Counted from the first letter of the stretch, positions 45,627 to 55,230 are shown. The stretch is 64,000 bases of DNA from Nissabacter sp. SGAir0207 (GCF_005491205.1 NZ_CP028035.1:1798001-1862000); one strand, 5' to 3'. Translations and numbers: made by a program. The notes: generated by a model not told the origin, from the sequence alone.

Positions 45627-46157
45627 ATGAAAATAATCCTAAGCAGTACCTTGCTGGCCGTAATTTTACTGGCTGGCTGTAGCCAGCGCACCGTGCACGC
45701 AGATACAGGCGGCGGTGGCGGAACAATCAAAGCCATCAACCACACCAAATGGGCAATTAACCACTTCAGCGTTAACGGCCAGTCGGGCATTGATGCCATC
45801 GGCCCCTATGATGGTGGCGGAGGCGGCTGCTGTTACGGCGTGCCAGGGCGTTGGAAACCGGGGATGACGGTAAGAATTGATTGGGAGAGCGGTGAGGCAT
45901 CAACTAAAGGTTTCCCTGGCTTTGCTGATTATGAAAAATATACGGCGTGGAAAAAGAAAATGAGTGCTAATAATCGCCAGCATAGTAAAACCGTACCTGT
46001 CCCAGATTACACCGGTCAGAAAATTTGTGGCATTACTGTACATTTCCTGCCTTGTGATGATGTCAGAGTGACAACCAGTTGTTGGTCTCCCACAAATGCG
46101 AATTATCCGTTCAAATTGCCACTTAAAATGGAGGAGCCAAAAGTATGTCCGAAATAA
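45627..46157 (+). CDS. DUF3304-type lipoprotein 3, probable immunity partner of the Tle1 lipase
   Basis: 176 residues with lipobox LAGC (Cys18). It is a mosaic: leader and first third as in copy 2, middle as in copy 1, C-terminus as in copy 2. Its last 13 bases overlap the lipase gene, whose ribosome site GGAGGAG lies inside this coding sequence. That tight coupling makes it the likeliest cognate immunity protein, expected in the periplasm on the outer membrane. Confidence 0.8.
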   Translation: MKIILSSTLLAVILLAGCSQRTVHADTGGGGGTIKAINHTKWAINHFSVNGQSGIDAIGPYDGGGGGCCYGVPGRWKPGMTVRIDWESGEASTKGFPGFADYEKYTAWKKKMSANNRQHSKTVPVPDYTGQKICGITVHFLPCDDVRVTTSCWSPTNANYPFKLPLKMEEPKVCPK

Positions 46158-48589
46158 TGCATGAATCAGTTTGGTATCCACCCGCGTTTCCTATCCAAGG
46201 CCGATTACCCTCTTATGCGGATCTGGTCGGGAAAAACTGCCATCAGCAGGAGAGCCAGGAGCGGAGTTATCGTAATGAGCTGTGTGAGCTTCAGGGGCGT
46301 ATTGTGGAGCCTCCATGCTGTAAAACACTGCATATCAGTTTATTCTTTGATGGAACCGGGAATAATTTAAACAACGATCTCTACCGCTCAGATCCCAAAC
46401 ACCCTACCAATATTGCCAGACTATTCAGATCCACCATTGGCAGCGGCACTGCGGGCGGGGTGGTTGGCGGTGAAGAGCTATTTGATCAAAGTGATATGGT
46501 TTCAGGAAAATATTTTAAATACTACATTCCCGGTGTGGGCACCCCTTTCCCGGAAATTAATGATCTGGACTACTCCACTATTGGGTTGGCATTTGCTGAT
46601 AGGGGAGAGGATCGTATCAATTGGGCGTTGCTGCGTATTGTAGATGCGTTACAATTTTCTCTTAAAGAAGAGTGGATAAGTAATGGTGAAAGCCGAGATT
46701 TAATCAAAAGGATGGGCACCTCCAAAGCATCTTTTGGTCTGATGGGCAGTTATAACAGACATGAAGAATTTACCAACCAGTTAAGAAATTTAAATAAAGA
46801 CTCCGCGCTAAAAATTGCCCTGACGCAGTCGGAGCCGGGAAAGTCAAGATTGCTGGGTATCAAACTCTATATCTATGGCTTTTCACGGGGTGCGGCAGCG
46901 GCACGCGCCTTTGTCACATGGTTGAGTGAGCTATTACCTAAACCTGAAAATGGCGGCAAAGCAGCGCAGTGCTTGCAAGTCGATGACGTTAAAATCCCAC
47001 TAAGTATAGAGTTTCTTGGCCTGCTGGATACGGTGGCCTCAGTTGGGGTGCCGCATATCGCACCGATAGCAGAGGGGCATATGGCCTGGGCAGATGGAAA
47101 CCAGGCGTTACCGGATGAGCACACCTATGGCGGCTTGATTAAACGCTGCGTGCACCTGGTCTCTGCACATGAGCAGCGTCTCTGTTTTCCATTGGACTCC
47201 ATTCGCCGCAGTAATGGCCAATATCCAGCCAATAGCATAGAAGTTATCTATCCGGGGATGCATTCAGATATTGGCGGGGGATATCCCCCAGGGGATCAGG
47301 GGAAAGCTAACTCTTTAGATAAAAGCGATAGCCAACTGCTTTCACAAATCACTCTGCATGATATGTATTGTCAGGCTTTTAATTCAGGAGCACCATTTAA
47401 GGTGCCAGATGAAACTTTGCCTGAGAATTTTAAAAACGATGGCTGGAGAAAGTTCACACAGGATGTTTTGGGGGAATATGAAATTCACCCCTCACTTATT
47501 AATCGCTTTAACGCATGGCGCGAGCTGACCTTAAGGCAGCCAAAAGATGCAACGCCTGTTACAGAGCAACAGGCCTCGGAGTATTGCCCACTCCGATCTG
47601 GCCTCACACTGGAGAAGGAGCTTGAAAATCAGCTGGCGTGGATCACCGCCTGGCGAATTGATCGCTATGCGAAATCCACCCTACTGAAAATGCCCTTCTA
47701 CAAAAATGCCACAAACGATCACGACGATCCTGCGAAATTGGAGAAATCTAAAGTCCGACGTGAACTTGATCAGGGGGCGGTCAGAGCACGGCGTGAGAGT
47801 GCGCTGGCAAGCATGTCTGTGGAGGAGGCGAAAGAGGCCGTGCTGGAACCCGGAGTGAAAGACTTTGACCCGGATCTCGCCAAGACCCAGCTCCTTCAGG
47901 CAGCACATGAATTTGGCGAAGATTATAGAAACGTCTCCCGTAAAGCCACCAGCCTTCCGCAGATTTTATTTGAGAATATTCCTCAGCATGCAATTTATTT
48001 ATTGAACAGCGACGATGAGCCTAGAGAGTACTACCAAATGAAAGCGGCGGGCGATGAAAAGGTATCCATCCTTTTTCCCACCCAAGGGGAGGCCAGTAAT
48101 GCAGACACGCCTGCTGGACTGGTCAGGGCGCTTTTTGATGATCAGGTGCATGATTCCCGAGCCTGGTTTATGCACTACTCCTTCGGTTGCCGTGAGCCAT
48201 TTGGCAGTTACTTCCGCTACCGCATGGTCTATTTCGGGAGCGAATGTAATAAGGCGCTATCTCCACTGACCATAGCCGGCAATGTGGTGGGCGCAGCGAC
48301 ATTGGTAGGGGGCGTCATATTCAGCTTTAAACAGAAAGGGGATGCCGAGAAACTGGCAGGTCTGGTAGGCACTGTTGGCGCGTATACGTTGGAGGTGAAG
48401 GCCATGGACTATATCACAGGCCAACCTATCCCTCAGACGCCTGATGCCGCGCAGTTGACCGCATTTACCACCAAACCCGGCCTGTTGATGGCAACGGAGA
48501 CCGCCAAAGTTAATGAGCTGAAATTGGCCAGAGCAAAAGCTGTGATCCGCGCAATAAATAAAACATCACTTGAGATGAGCCATACCTGA
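46145..48589 (+). CDS. Tle1-family T6SS phospholipase effector (DUF2235)
   Basis: 814 residues of the DUF2235 alpha/beta-hydrolase family, which includes the EAEC phospholipase effector Tle1. The nucleophile elbow is GFSRG with Ser247, Asp295 lies in LLDTVA, and His373 in GMHSDIGGGY. The Ser-Asp spacing (48) equals that of Tle1 (Ser197, Asp245, His310). An early FFDGTGNN motif marks the family, and a hydrophobic segment lies near residues 707-725. It should hydrolyse membrane phospholipids in the target periplasm. The ATG at 46145 is eight bases from GGAGGAG; an in-frame ATG at 46157 is the alternative. Confidence 0.88.
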   Translation: MSEIMHESVWYPPAFPIQGRLPSYADLVGKNCHQQESQERSYRNELCELQGRIVEPPCCKTLHISLFFDGTGNNLNNDLYRSDPKHPTNIARLFRSTIGSGTAGGVVGGEELFDQSDMVSGKYFKYYIPGVGTPFPEINDLDYSTIGLAFADRGEDRINWALLRIVDALQFSLKEEWISNGESRDLIKRMGTSKASFGLMGSYNRHEEFTNQLRNLNKDSALKIALTQSEPGKSRLLGIKLYIYGFSRGAAAARAFVTWLSELLPKPENGGKAAQCLQVDDVKIPLSIEFLGLLDTVASVGVPHIAPIAEGHMAWADGNQALPDEHTYGGLIKRCVHLVSAHEQRLCFPLDSIRRSNGQYPANSIEVIYPGMHSDIGGGYPPGDQGKANSLDKSDSQLLSQITLHDMYCQAFNSGAPFKVPDETLPENFKNDGWRKFTQDVLGEYEIHPSLINRFNAWRELTLRQPKDATPVTEQQASEYCPLRSGLTLEKELENQLAWITAWRIDRYAKSTLLKMPFYKNATNDHDDPAKLEKSKVRRELDQGAVRARRESALASMSVEEAKEAVLEPGVKDFDPDLAKTQLLQAAHEFGEDYRNVSRKATSLPQILFENIPQHAIYLLNSDDEPREYYQMKAAGDEKVSILFPTQGEASNADTPAGLVRALFDDQVHDSRAWFMHYSFGCREPFGSYFRYRMVYFGSECNKALSPLTIAGNVVGAATLVGGVIFSFKQKGDAEKLAGLVGTVGAYTLEVKAMDYITGQPIPQTPDAAQLTAFTTKPGLLMATETAKVNELKLARAKAVIRAINKTSLEMSHT

Positions 48590-48602
48590 ATAGGAATAGA
48601 GG

Positions 48603-48860
48603 ATGAAACAGATAATTCGTCAGGGCGATACGTTGCGGGAGTATGGCGGCAAAGTATTGGAAGGACACGCCCTCTGTTTTGGTAAAGGAATCGCAGTTAA
48701 AGGTGATGCCGTTAAATGCTATGAGCATGGCATGACCACCATTATTGAAGGCAGTGTGTTGTCTGAAATTGATGGTAAGCCTATTGCCTTGCATGGGCAC
48801 CGCTGCGCCTGTGGGTGCACATTGGTGAGCTCGCTCGCTGACTGTGGAATTGAACAGTGA
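48603..48860 (+). CDS. PAAR-domain spike tip protein
   Basis: 85 residues forming a single PAAR domain that caps VgrG (motifs RQGDTLREYGGKVLEG and HGHRCACGCTLVSSLADC, the latter supplying zinc-binding His/Cys). No toxin domain is fused. It starts 13 bases after the lipase and overlaps the next gene at GTGA. Confidence 0.92.
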   Translation: MKQIIRQGDTLREYGGKVLEGHALCFGKGIAVKGDAVKCYEHGMTTIIEGSVLSEIDGKPIALHGHRCACGCTLVSSLADCGIEQ

Positions 48861-49987
48861 GACCGTTGCCTAAATTCCCGCACTGGCGAACGGCAACGCC
48901 CCCGGACGCCAAAAAGTGGCTTACAAGTGGGGCGTTGCTAAATCTGCTGGCAGGGGGCGGCACTACGTTACTTCAAAAAGGGGTAAAGGATGGCGGCATG
49001 ATTTTTGTCGCCATGCTCTTCACGTTGGCGATCACCGGCACACTGTGGTTATGCCGCCTGATTTACTACCGGGTGTCGGTGCATCACCGCATAGTCTGGG
49101 ACAGTGAAGTAGAGCGTGAATGCAATATCTGGTGGGAGAAACATCAGAGTCTGTTGGCTTTCAATGAAATATGCCTGATGGGGCCGTCGGGGAGCCATGC
49201 GCTCGACTGGATACGGTTATTACGCCGCGAGCAGCGGATGCCCGCTGTCAGGCAGGAGGCCGGTGGTAGAGCCTTACGCCTTGCGCGCACATTTTCTGCA
49301 GATGTGTCTGAGCGCGAACAGCAACTGGCTTACGCACTGGTCTTGCAATGGCAAAAGGAGCACCACGGGCCGGTTCCCCCCTTGGCCGGTTGTTTCTGGC
49401 TCGGCAGTGATGCTGCCTGGCAGGCATTTTGCTCACAGATGAGTATCTCCTTTCCAGACACCCTATTGCCTGCCTCTGCGGAGCCTTGGCAGGGGGAGGC
49501 CACGCTTTCCCGCATTGCTGCGTCACTGCGTGCTGATGAGCAGCGGCACTTTCTGGTGGCTGGATGTCGCTCATGCCCCCCGACACATGATAGCGCATTG
49601 CCTGCCGGTGAGTCCGCGGTGCTTTGGCTTATCGGCGCGAAGGGGGATGTCGTCATGCCCCGCGGAGAAGTCTTTGATGCTTCGGCCAATGAAGCGCTTA
49701 AGGAGGTGTGTGAACGCGCCGTCAAGCAAAGCGGCCTTGAAGCTGCACCGGATGACTGTCTTCTGTTTGCCCATGCTCATCTGCCTGCGCTGGCTGGCTG
49801 TAGCTGGAATATCAACCAACATCATCAGGACAACTATTGGGGCGAGGTGGGTGATATGGAGCCATTGGTGGTTATTTCATTGGCAGCAATATTGGCCCGG
49901 CAGCAGAACCAGCCATGTGGCTGGATAGCCCCTGATCCTCAACATACTTTTGCACTTGGAATTGTTAAGCCTCATGGAAAAGGATAA
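48857..49987 (+). CDS. T6SS-associated membrane protein of unknown function
   Basis: 376 residues, GTG start. A hydrophobic segment at about 47-70 (MIFVAMLFTLAITGTLWLCRL) anchors it, with a possible earlier short one (about 25-40). The soluble part opens with EICLMGPSGSHALDWIRLL, which has the shape of a P-loop (GPSGS) but lacks the Lys-Ser/Thr. It overlaps PAAR by four bases and tssM by 14, so it belongs to the secretion operon. I do not recognise a named Tss family; it may be a diverged TssM-like accessory subunit. Confidence 0.75.
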   Translation: MRPLPKFPHWRTATPPDAKKWLTSGALLNLLAGGGTTLLQKGVKDGGMIFVAMLFTLAITGTLWLCRLIYYRVSVHHRIVWDSEVERECNIWWEKHQSLLAFNEICLMGPSGSHALDWIRLLRREQRMPAVRQEAGGRALRLARTFSADVSEREQQLAYALVLQWQKEHHGPVPPLAGCFWLGSDAAWQAFCSQMSISFPDTLLPASAEPWQGEATLSRIAASLRADEQRHFLVAGCRSCPPTHDSALPAGESAVLWLIGAKGDVVMPRGEVFDASANEALKEVCERAVKQSGLEAAPDDCLLFAHAHLPALAGCSWNINQHHQDNYWGEVGDMEPLVVISLAAILARQQNQPCGWIAPDPQHTFALGIVKPHGKG

Positions 49988-52900
49988 ACCCAACGCACCA
50001 CGTCCAAGCATCTCTGTAACACCCACGGGGATGCTCGTTATCACCGTACTCACCCTATTCATATTAATAGCTGGGCTGTTGTATTGGCATTTTGCCGAAC
50101 ACGCCACCACTGACTGGTCAGTTATTCGTTCACTGTTAATCGTGTGTGCGATTAGCTGGATCGCGCTGGCATGTTTATCGATGCTGATTTTTATAGCCAA
50201 TCAATTATGGATAAGGAATCGTGTCAAAAGAGATGCAAATAGCGCGGGTGAAACATCAGAAATAAAGCGTACCCAAGCCCAGCCAACGCTGAACCATAGT
50301 ATTGCCACTTACCTACGTAAGCGTTACCGGACATGTTGGCGCAGGAAAGTTCGGATCTTGCTGATTACCGGCGATGATAACGCCATTGCGCTGCTGCTAC
50401 CGGATTTGCGTGCCAAACAATGGCTAGAAGGCCGCCGTACCGTCCTGATCTATGGCGGTACTCTGGCGGGCGAGGTGGAGGTGGAAAAATATGCGGCTCT
50501 GCGCAAGTTACGCCGGGGCCGACCATTGGATGGAATTGTGCGCGTGCTTGGCGAGGAGCAGATCCTGACGCCGCAACTGAGTGACGGCGATTTACGTGGG
50601 TTGGAGAAAATTGGCGAAGTGTTGCACTACCAACCGCCTGTCTATCTATGGCAGCTGTGCGTCAGCGTCTGGCCGCAAGCGGGGCGGGTGCAGCAAGCCG
50701 TGGGGGCGACGTGGCCGGTTCGGGCAACCCCGGACGACATAGAAAAACAACTTCGCACCTTGCTGCCGTCGTTGCGCGCGCAGGGACTGGCACAAGTTGC
50801 TGAACATCTTGCCCACGATTTTTTGTTGCGCCTTGCCCAGCAGCTTGAACAGGGCGGGATTGAGGGTTGGAAAAACCATCTGGCACCCTGGCTATATGCG
50901 TCACAGCAGCGTGTTCCGTTGCGCGGCCTGATGTTCAGTCTGGCAGAGCCGGTGCCACTGCCGGAACAAGTGGAGAGGGCAGCTAATCCGGCCGTGCCCT
51001 CGTCGTCGCACGCCCTGACGCTCCCTCTCTCCTGGCAAGGGGTAATTGATGACTGCGCCCGCCTTCGTGGCCGCCGGGTGGGCATGGCATGGGAAAGGGC
51101 CTGTGCAACGGCGATGATGGTGGGAATGGGGGTAGGGTGCGCTGGCTTGCTGATCTCGTTTATGGCGAACCGGGCACAGATTGTCTCGGTGGCCGATAAA
51201 ACTCAGGAACTGATAACGCAGCGGGCAGTCACCGATGGGCAGCTTACGGCCCTGCACGCACTACGCAATGATGCCGGGCGGCTGCAACATCAGCTCCAGC
51301 ACGGCGCGCCTTGGTATCAGCGTTTTGGCCTGAATCATAATCAGGCGCTCTTGAACGCCATGTTGCCTTGGTATGGCGTGCTGAATAACCGTTTGATACG
51401 GGATCCCGCTGAGAAGGCGTTAAGACAGAGGCTGACTAAGCTGGCAAACCTGCCACCCGAAAGTCCGTTGCGTGCGGAACTGGCAAAGCCGGGTTACGAC
51501 CAGTTGAAGGCATGGCTGATGATGTCACGCCCGGATAAAGTGGATGCGGCGTTTTATGTGCAAACCATGCAATCCGTACAGCCGACTTATCCAGGGATCT
51601 CGACCGCCTTATGGCAGAGCCTGTCACCGGATCTCTGGGCCTTCTCAATTACGGAACTCTCCCACCAGCCGCAGTGGAAAATTACGCCGGACATGGCGCT
51701 GGTCTTGCACGTTCGCCAGATACTGCTGCAACAGATTGGCCGCCGTAATGCTGAAAGTACGCTGTACGAAAACATGCTCAAATCGGTGCGGCGCAATTTC
51801 GCGGATGTCACGTTGGATGACATGACCAACGGAACGGACGCCCGGCGGCTATTTGCCACCAATGAGATCATTCCGGGGATGTTCACCCGTCAGGCATGGG
51901 AGGGTGAAATTGAACAGGCGATTGAAAAAGCAGCCAACTCACGGCGTGATGAAATTGATTGGGTGCTGAGTGACAGTAAGCAGCGCCTCTCCTCGGAGAT
52001 CTCGCCGGAAGCGCTGAAGGCACGGCTTAGGGAGCGCTACTTCACTGACTTTGCCGGAAGCTGGCTCAACTTCCTGAATAATTTGCGCTGGAACCCAGCC
52101 AATAATATTGCCGATGTCACAGACCAGCTGACATTGATGAGCGATGTGCGCCAATCCCCCCTGATTGCTTTGATGAACACCCTGGCCTGGCAGGGGCAGG
52201 CTGGGCAAAAAAACGCGAAATTGGCGGAGTCTGTCATCAAATCGGCAAAAGAGTTGATACAGGGCAGTGATAAGCCGGTTATCGACCAGAGCGTTGCAGG
52301 GCCAGCCGGGCCGCTGGATGAGACATTTGGCCCACTGCTGACCCTGATGGGCAAAAACAAAGCCGAGAGTGTGATGTCAGCGGACAGCAGCCTGAGTTTG
52401 CAGACCTACCTGACGCGTATTACCCGCGTCAGGCTGCGCCTGCAACAGGTCGCCAATGCACCAGACCCCCAGGAGATGATGCAGACCCTGGCGCAGACGG
52501 TATTCCATGGCAAAAGCGTTGACCTGACTGACACCCAGCAGTACGGCAGCCTGATTGCCGCCAGCCTTGGTGAAGAGTGGAACGGATTTGGGCAGACGAT
52601 GTTTGTGCAACCGCTGACGCAAGCGTGGGAAACGGTGCTGCAACCCTCTGCCGCCAGCCTCAATGACAAATGGCACCGGGCGATTGTGAATCACTGGCAG
52701 ACGGCGTTTGAGGGCCGCTATCCCTTTGCGGTCAGTAAAAGCGAAGCCTCATTGCCGATGCTGGCAGAGTTTATTCGTAAGGATACCGGGCGCATAGAGC
52801 GTTTTCTGGCGCAGGAGCTGGGGGGCATTTTGCATAAAGAGGGCAGTCAATGGGTGCCAGACAGCGCCCATAGCCAGGGGTTGACCTGTAATCCCGCGTT

Positions 52901-53423
52901 TCTCAGTGCGGTTAACCAATTGAGTAAGTTATCGGACATCCTGTTCACGGATGGCAATCAAGGCATCAGCTTCGAGCTTCAGGCGCGGCCTGCGGCAAAT
53001 GTCGTGGAAACGGAACTGACCATCGACGGGCAGAAGTTACACTACTTTAACCAAATCGCCGACTGGCAGACTTTCCGCTGGCCGGGAAATACCTATAAAC
53101 CCGGCACTATGCTGACCTGGACATCCCTGGATGCTGGCGCGAAATTATTAGGGGATTATACCGGTACCTGGGGTTTTATTCGTTGGTTGGAGTCAGGCAA
53201 ACGCCAGCCGCTGGATAATAGCCAGTGGATGATGAGTTTTATTACGCCAGAGGGGGAGACCCTGCAATGGGTATTACGCTCGCAATTGGAAAACGGCCCG
53301 CTGGCGCTATTGCAGCTTCGCCAATTCACCCTGCCAGCAGAGATTTTCACTATTGCCACGGAGAGCGATTTGCAGTTGTCAGAAGATAATATGGAAAGTA
53401 ACGAGCAAGAGGGAGAGGAATAA
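49974..53423 (+). CDS. tssM: T6SS membrane-complex protein TssM (IcmF)
   Basis: Inner-membrane subunit spanning to the periplasm and contacting TssJ and TssL. The 1149 residues have membrane helices at about 20-40, 55-78 and 376-397, a cytosolic domain between the second and third, and a long periplasmic part (IcmF-related and C-terminal domains). The expected Walker A region reads LLITGDDNAIALLL and lacks GK[ST], so ATP binding there is unlikely. The ATG at 49974 is inside the end of the preceding gene. The stop overlaps the tssA start (TAATG). Confidence 0.93.
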   Translation: MEKDKPNAPRPSISVTPTGMLVITVLTLFILIAGLLYWHFAEHATTDWSVIRSLLIVCAISWIALACLSMLIFIANQLWIRNRVKRDANSAGETSEIKRTQAQPTLNHSIATYLRKRYRTCWRRKVRILLITGDDNAIALLLPDLRAKQWLEGRRTVLIYGGTLAGEVEVEKYAALRKLRRGRPLDGIVRVLGEEQILTPQLSDGDLRGLEKIGEVLHYQPPVYLWQLCVSVWPQAGRVQQAVGATWPVRATPDDIEKQLRTLLPSLRAQGLAQVAEHLAHDFLLRLAQQLEQGGIEGWKNHLAPWLYASQQRVPLRGLMFSLAEPVPLPEQVERAANPAVPSSSHALTLPLSWQGVIDDCARLRGRRVGMAWERACATAMMVGMGVGCAGLLISFMANRAQIVSVADKTQELITQRAVTDGQLTALHALRNDAGRLQHQLQHGAPWYQRFGLNHNQALLNAMLPWYGVLNNRLIRDPAEKALRQRLTKLANLPPESPLRAELAKPGYDQLKAWLMMSRPDKVDAAFYVQTMQSVQPTYPGISTALWQSLSPDLWAFSITELSHQPQWKITPDMALVLHVRQILLQQIGRRNAESTLYENMLKSVRRNFADVTLDDMTNGTDARRLFATNEIIPGMFTRQAWEGEIEQAIEKAANSRRDEIDWVLSDSKQRLSSEISPEALKARLRERYFTDFAGSWLNFLNNLRWNPANNIADVTDQLTLMSDVRQSPLIALMNTLAWQGQAGQKNAKLAESVIKSAKELIQGSDKPVIDQSVAGPAGPLDETFGPLLTLMGKNKAESVMSADSSLSLQTYLTRITRVRLRLQQVANAPDPQEMMQTLAQTVFHGKSVDLTDTQQYGSLIAASLGEEWNGFGQTMFVQPLTQAWETVLQPSAASLNDKWHRAIVNHWQTAFEGRYPFAVSKSEASLPMLAEFIRKDTGRIERFLAQELGGILHKEGSQWVPDSAHSQGLTCNPAFLSAVNQLSKLSDILFTDGNQGISFELQARPAANVVETELTIDGQKLHYFNQIADWQTFRWPGNTYKPGTMLTWTSLDAGAKLLGDYTGTWGFIRWLESGKRQPLDNSQWMMSFITPEGETLQWVLRSQLENGPLALLQLRQFTLPAEIFTIATESDLQLSEDNMESNEQEGEE

Positions 53424-55015
53424 TGGTGTCATTACAAAATTTAATTATTGCCTGTCAGAAAGATAAAGGGCAATTAATACAGCAGGCCATCACCCAGTGT
53501 GAAAAATGGGAGCGTTGGCTTATGCCTGTGAGTGTTCATTATCCTACTGGGGAAGATCCCGCGTATCAGGATGACTTTCAACGTATCCGCGAAGAGTTAA
53601 ATAAGCTGACGGGCACTGACGCCGAGCTAATTTGTACTTTGGCGGAGAAACTGCTGACCGGCGTAAGTAAAGATCTGCGGGTCGCCACGTTTTATGTGTG
53701 GGGACGCCTGCATCAGGAGGGCGAGGCCGGGCTGGCGGAAGGATTGACGCTGCTGGCAAGCTTGCTACAGCGCTTTACAGTACAGCTGCATCCCCAGCGC
53801 GAGCGTAGCCGCAAATCGGCATTGGAGTGGTTGTGCAGTAACCGCATCCTCAATAGCCTGGCGCTGCACAGTGACGTCAATCTCGCTACGCTGCAACGTA
53901 TCACCGGCGCGCTGTTACTGATTGAGCAGGTTATTCAGTCGCTGCCACCCGAGGAGCGCCCACAACTCTCTGCCCTCTATCAGGCGTTGGAAACCCGGCG
54001 GTTACCGCGCGGCAGCCTGAGTAATCCCGTATCAGACGCTGCGGAAGAGGCGCAGTCCTCTACGGCTTTGGCCGATTTTACCCCGGTTGCCTCAACCGTG
54101 GACTCCGCAGGCGCGCTGCTCAATCAGGTCAGGATGCTGGCGAAGTATCTCCAGGAGCAGCAAGATGGCTGGCTGGCGGCACACCATTTGGTCAAAAGTG
54201 TCCGCTGGGATACCTTGACGTCGCTTCCGCGGCTCAATGCCAGTGAATTGACGCATATCCTGCCACCTAAAATCGAGCATCGTGCCCATCTCAAGCGCCT
54301 CTATCTGGAGCGCAATTGGGCAGAGTTGCTGGTACAGGCAGACAACTTTTTTGCCCAAGGAAGAAACCACCTGTGGCTGGACGTGCAGTGGTATCTCTGG
54401 CAGGCGCTGATTGGCATGGACAATAACCGTGTCCGGGCCGACATTATTTGCCGGGATCTGAAAGGGTTACTTACCCGGCTGCCCGGTCTGGAGGAGCGGC
54501 TGTTCAATGACGGATCGCCTTTTGCCGACGAGGTGACGCAGCATTGGATTCACGAGCACGTCCTGAATGACATGCCCCTCTGGAAAGATGAGCCGGCAAT
54601 GGCAGCACTGCCCGCCGCGGATGAGATCCTTGGCCTTGAACCGGAGATGCTGGCGATGGCGGACAGCGACGGCATTGAGGCCGCGCTCGGCTGGCTCCAG
54701 TCGCGACCGGGCATGACATCGCCCCGCCATCAATGGCTAATGCGCCTGCTGATGGCCCGCGTGGCGGAGCAGCATGGCAAACATGAGATGGCATTGCATC
54801 TGCTGGGGGATCTCGACACGGCCGCACACTCCCTGACCCTCTATCACTGGACGCCGGATCTGATATTTGAGATCAAAGCCCGCCGCCTGAAATTATTGCG
54901 CATGAAAGCCAGCCGCAATGACGCGGAGAAAATCCATTTACAACCAGAGATGGATACGCTGCTGGCTGGCCTGATTGCGCTTGATCCAGCACGTGCGGCC
55001 ATATTGTATGGATAA
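53423..55015 (+). CDS. tssA: T6SS assembly protein TssA
   Basis: Cap or priming protein that coordinates baseplate and tail-tube/sheath growth. The 530 residues have an ImpA N-terminal domain (about 15-125; AFTP-like region KDLRVATFYVWGRLHQEGEAGLAEGLTLL), a middle linker and a helical C-terminal VasJ-type domain (WLAAHHLVKSVRWDTL onward). It is coupled to tssM by TAATG. Confidence 0.9.
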   Translation: MVSLQNLIIACQKDKGQLIQQAITQCEKWERWLMPVSVHYPTGEDPAYQDDFQRIREELNKLTGTDAELICTLAEKLLTGVSKDLRVATFYVWGRLHQEGEAGLAEGLTLLASLLQRFTVQLHPQRERSRKSALEWLCSNRILNSLALHSDVNLATLQRITGALLLIEQVIQSLPPEERPQLSALYQALETRRLPRGSLSNPVSDAAEEAQSSTALADFTPVASTVDSAGALLNQVRMLAKYLQEQQDGWLAAHHLVKSVRWDTLTSLPRLNASELTHILPPKIEHRAHLKRLYLERNWAELLVQADNFFAQGRNHLWLDVQWYLWQALIGMDNNRVRADIICRDLKGLLTRLPGLEERLFNDGSPFADEVTQHWIHEHVLNDMPLWKDEPAMAALPAADEILGLEPEMLAMADSDGIEAALGWLQSRPGMTSPRHQWLMRLLMARVAEQHGKHEMALHLLGDLDTAAHSLTLYHWTPDLIFEIKARRLKLLRMKASRNDAEKIHLQPEMDTLLAGLIALDPARAAILYG

Positions 55016-55157
55016 CGCTCCCATTTCATAACGCCTTTTTTATTTCCTTGGCGTCTCAAGATTTTTATATAAAAGGAAAGTGGCAGGGTTGAATTCCTGC
55101 TGTTGAATATAGCTATTTGCAATAAGCGCCTTTTAATAAGGGAGGCGGTTAAGAAAT

Positions 55158-55185
55158 AGGGCGTTATAAGTTGGCCCTGTTTTTT
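55158..55185 (+). terminator. Weak terminator-like hairpin between tssA and tssF
   Basis: AGGGC/GCCCT with an 11-base loop followed by GTTTTTT, inside a 215-base AT-rich gap (55016-55230) that has no gene. This gap may split the locus into two transcripts; tssF has no strong ribosome site. Confidence 0.4.
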
Positions 55186-55230
55186 ACCTGTCCCATTCTT
55201 TAACCATTACATATTACTTATTGAATATCT

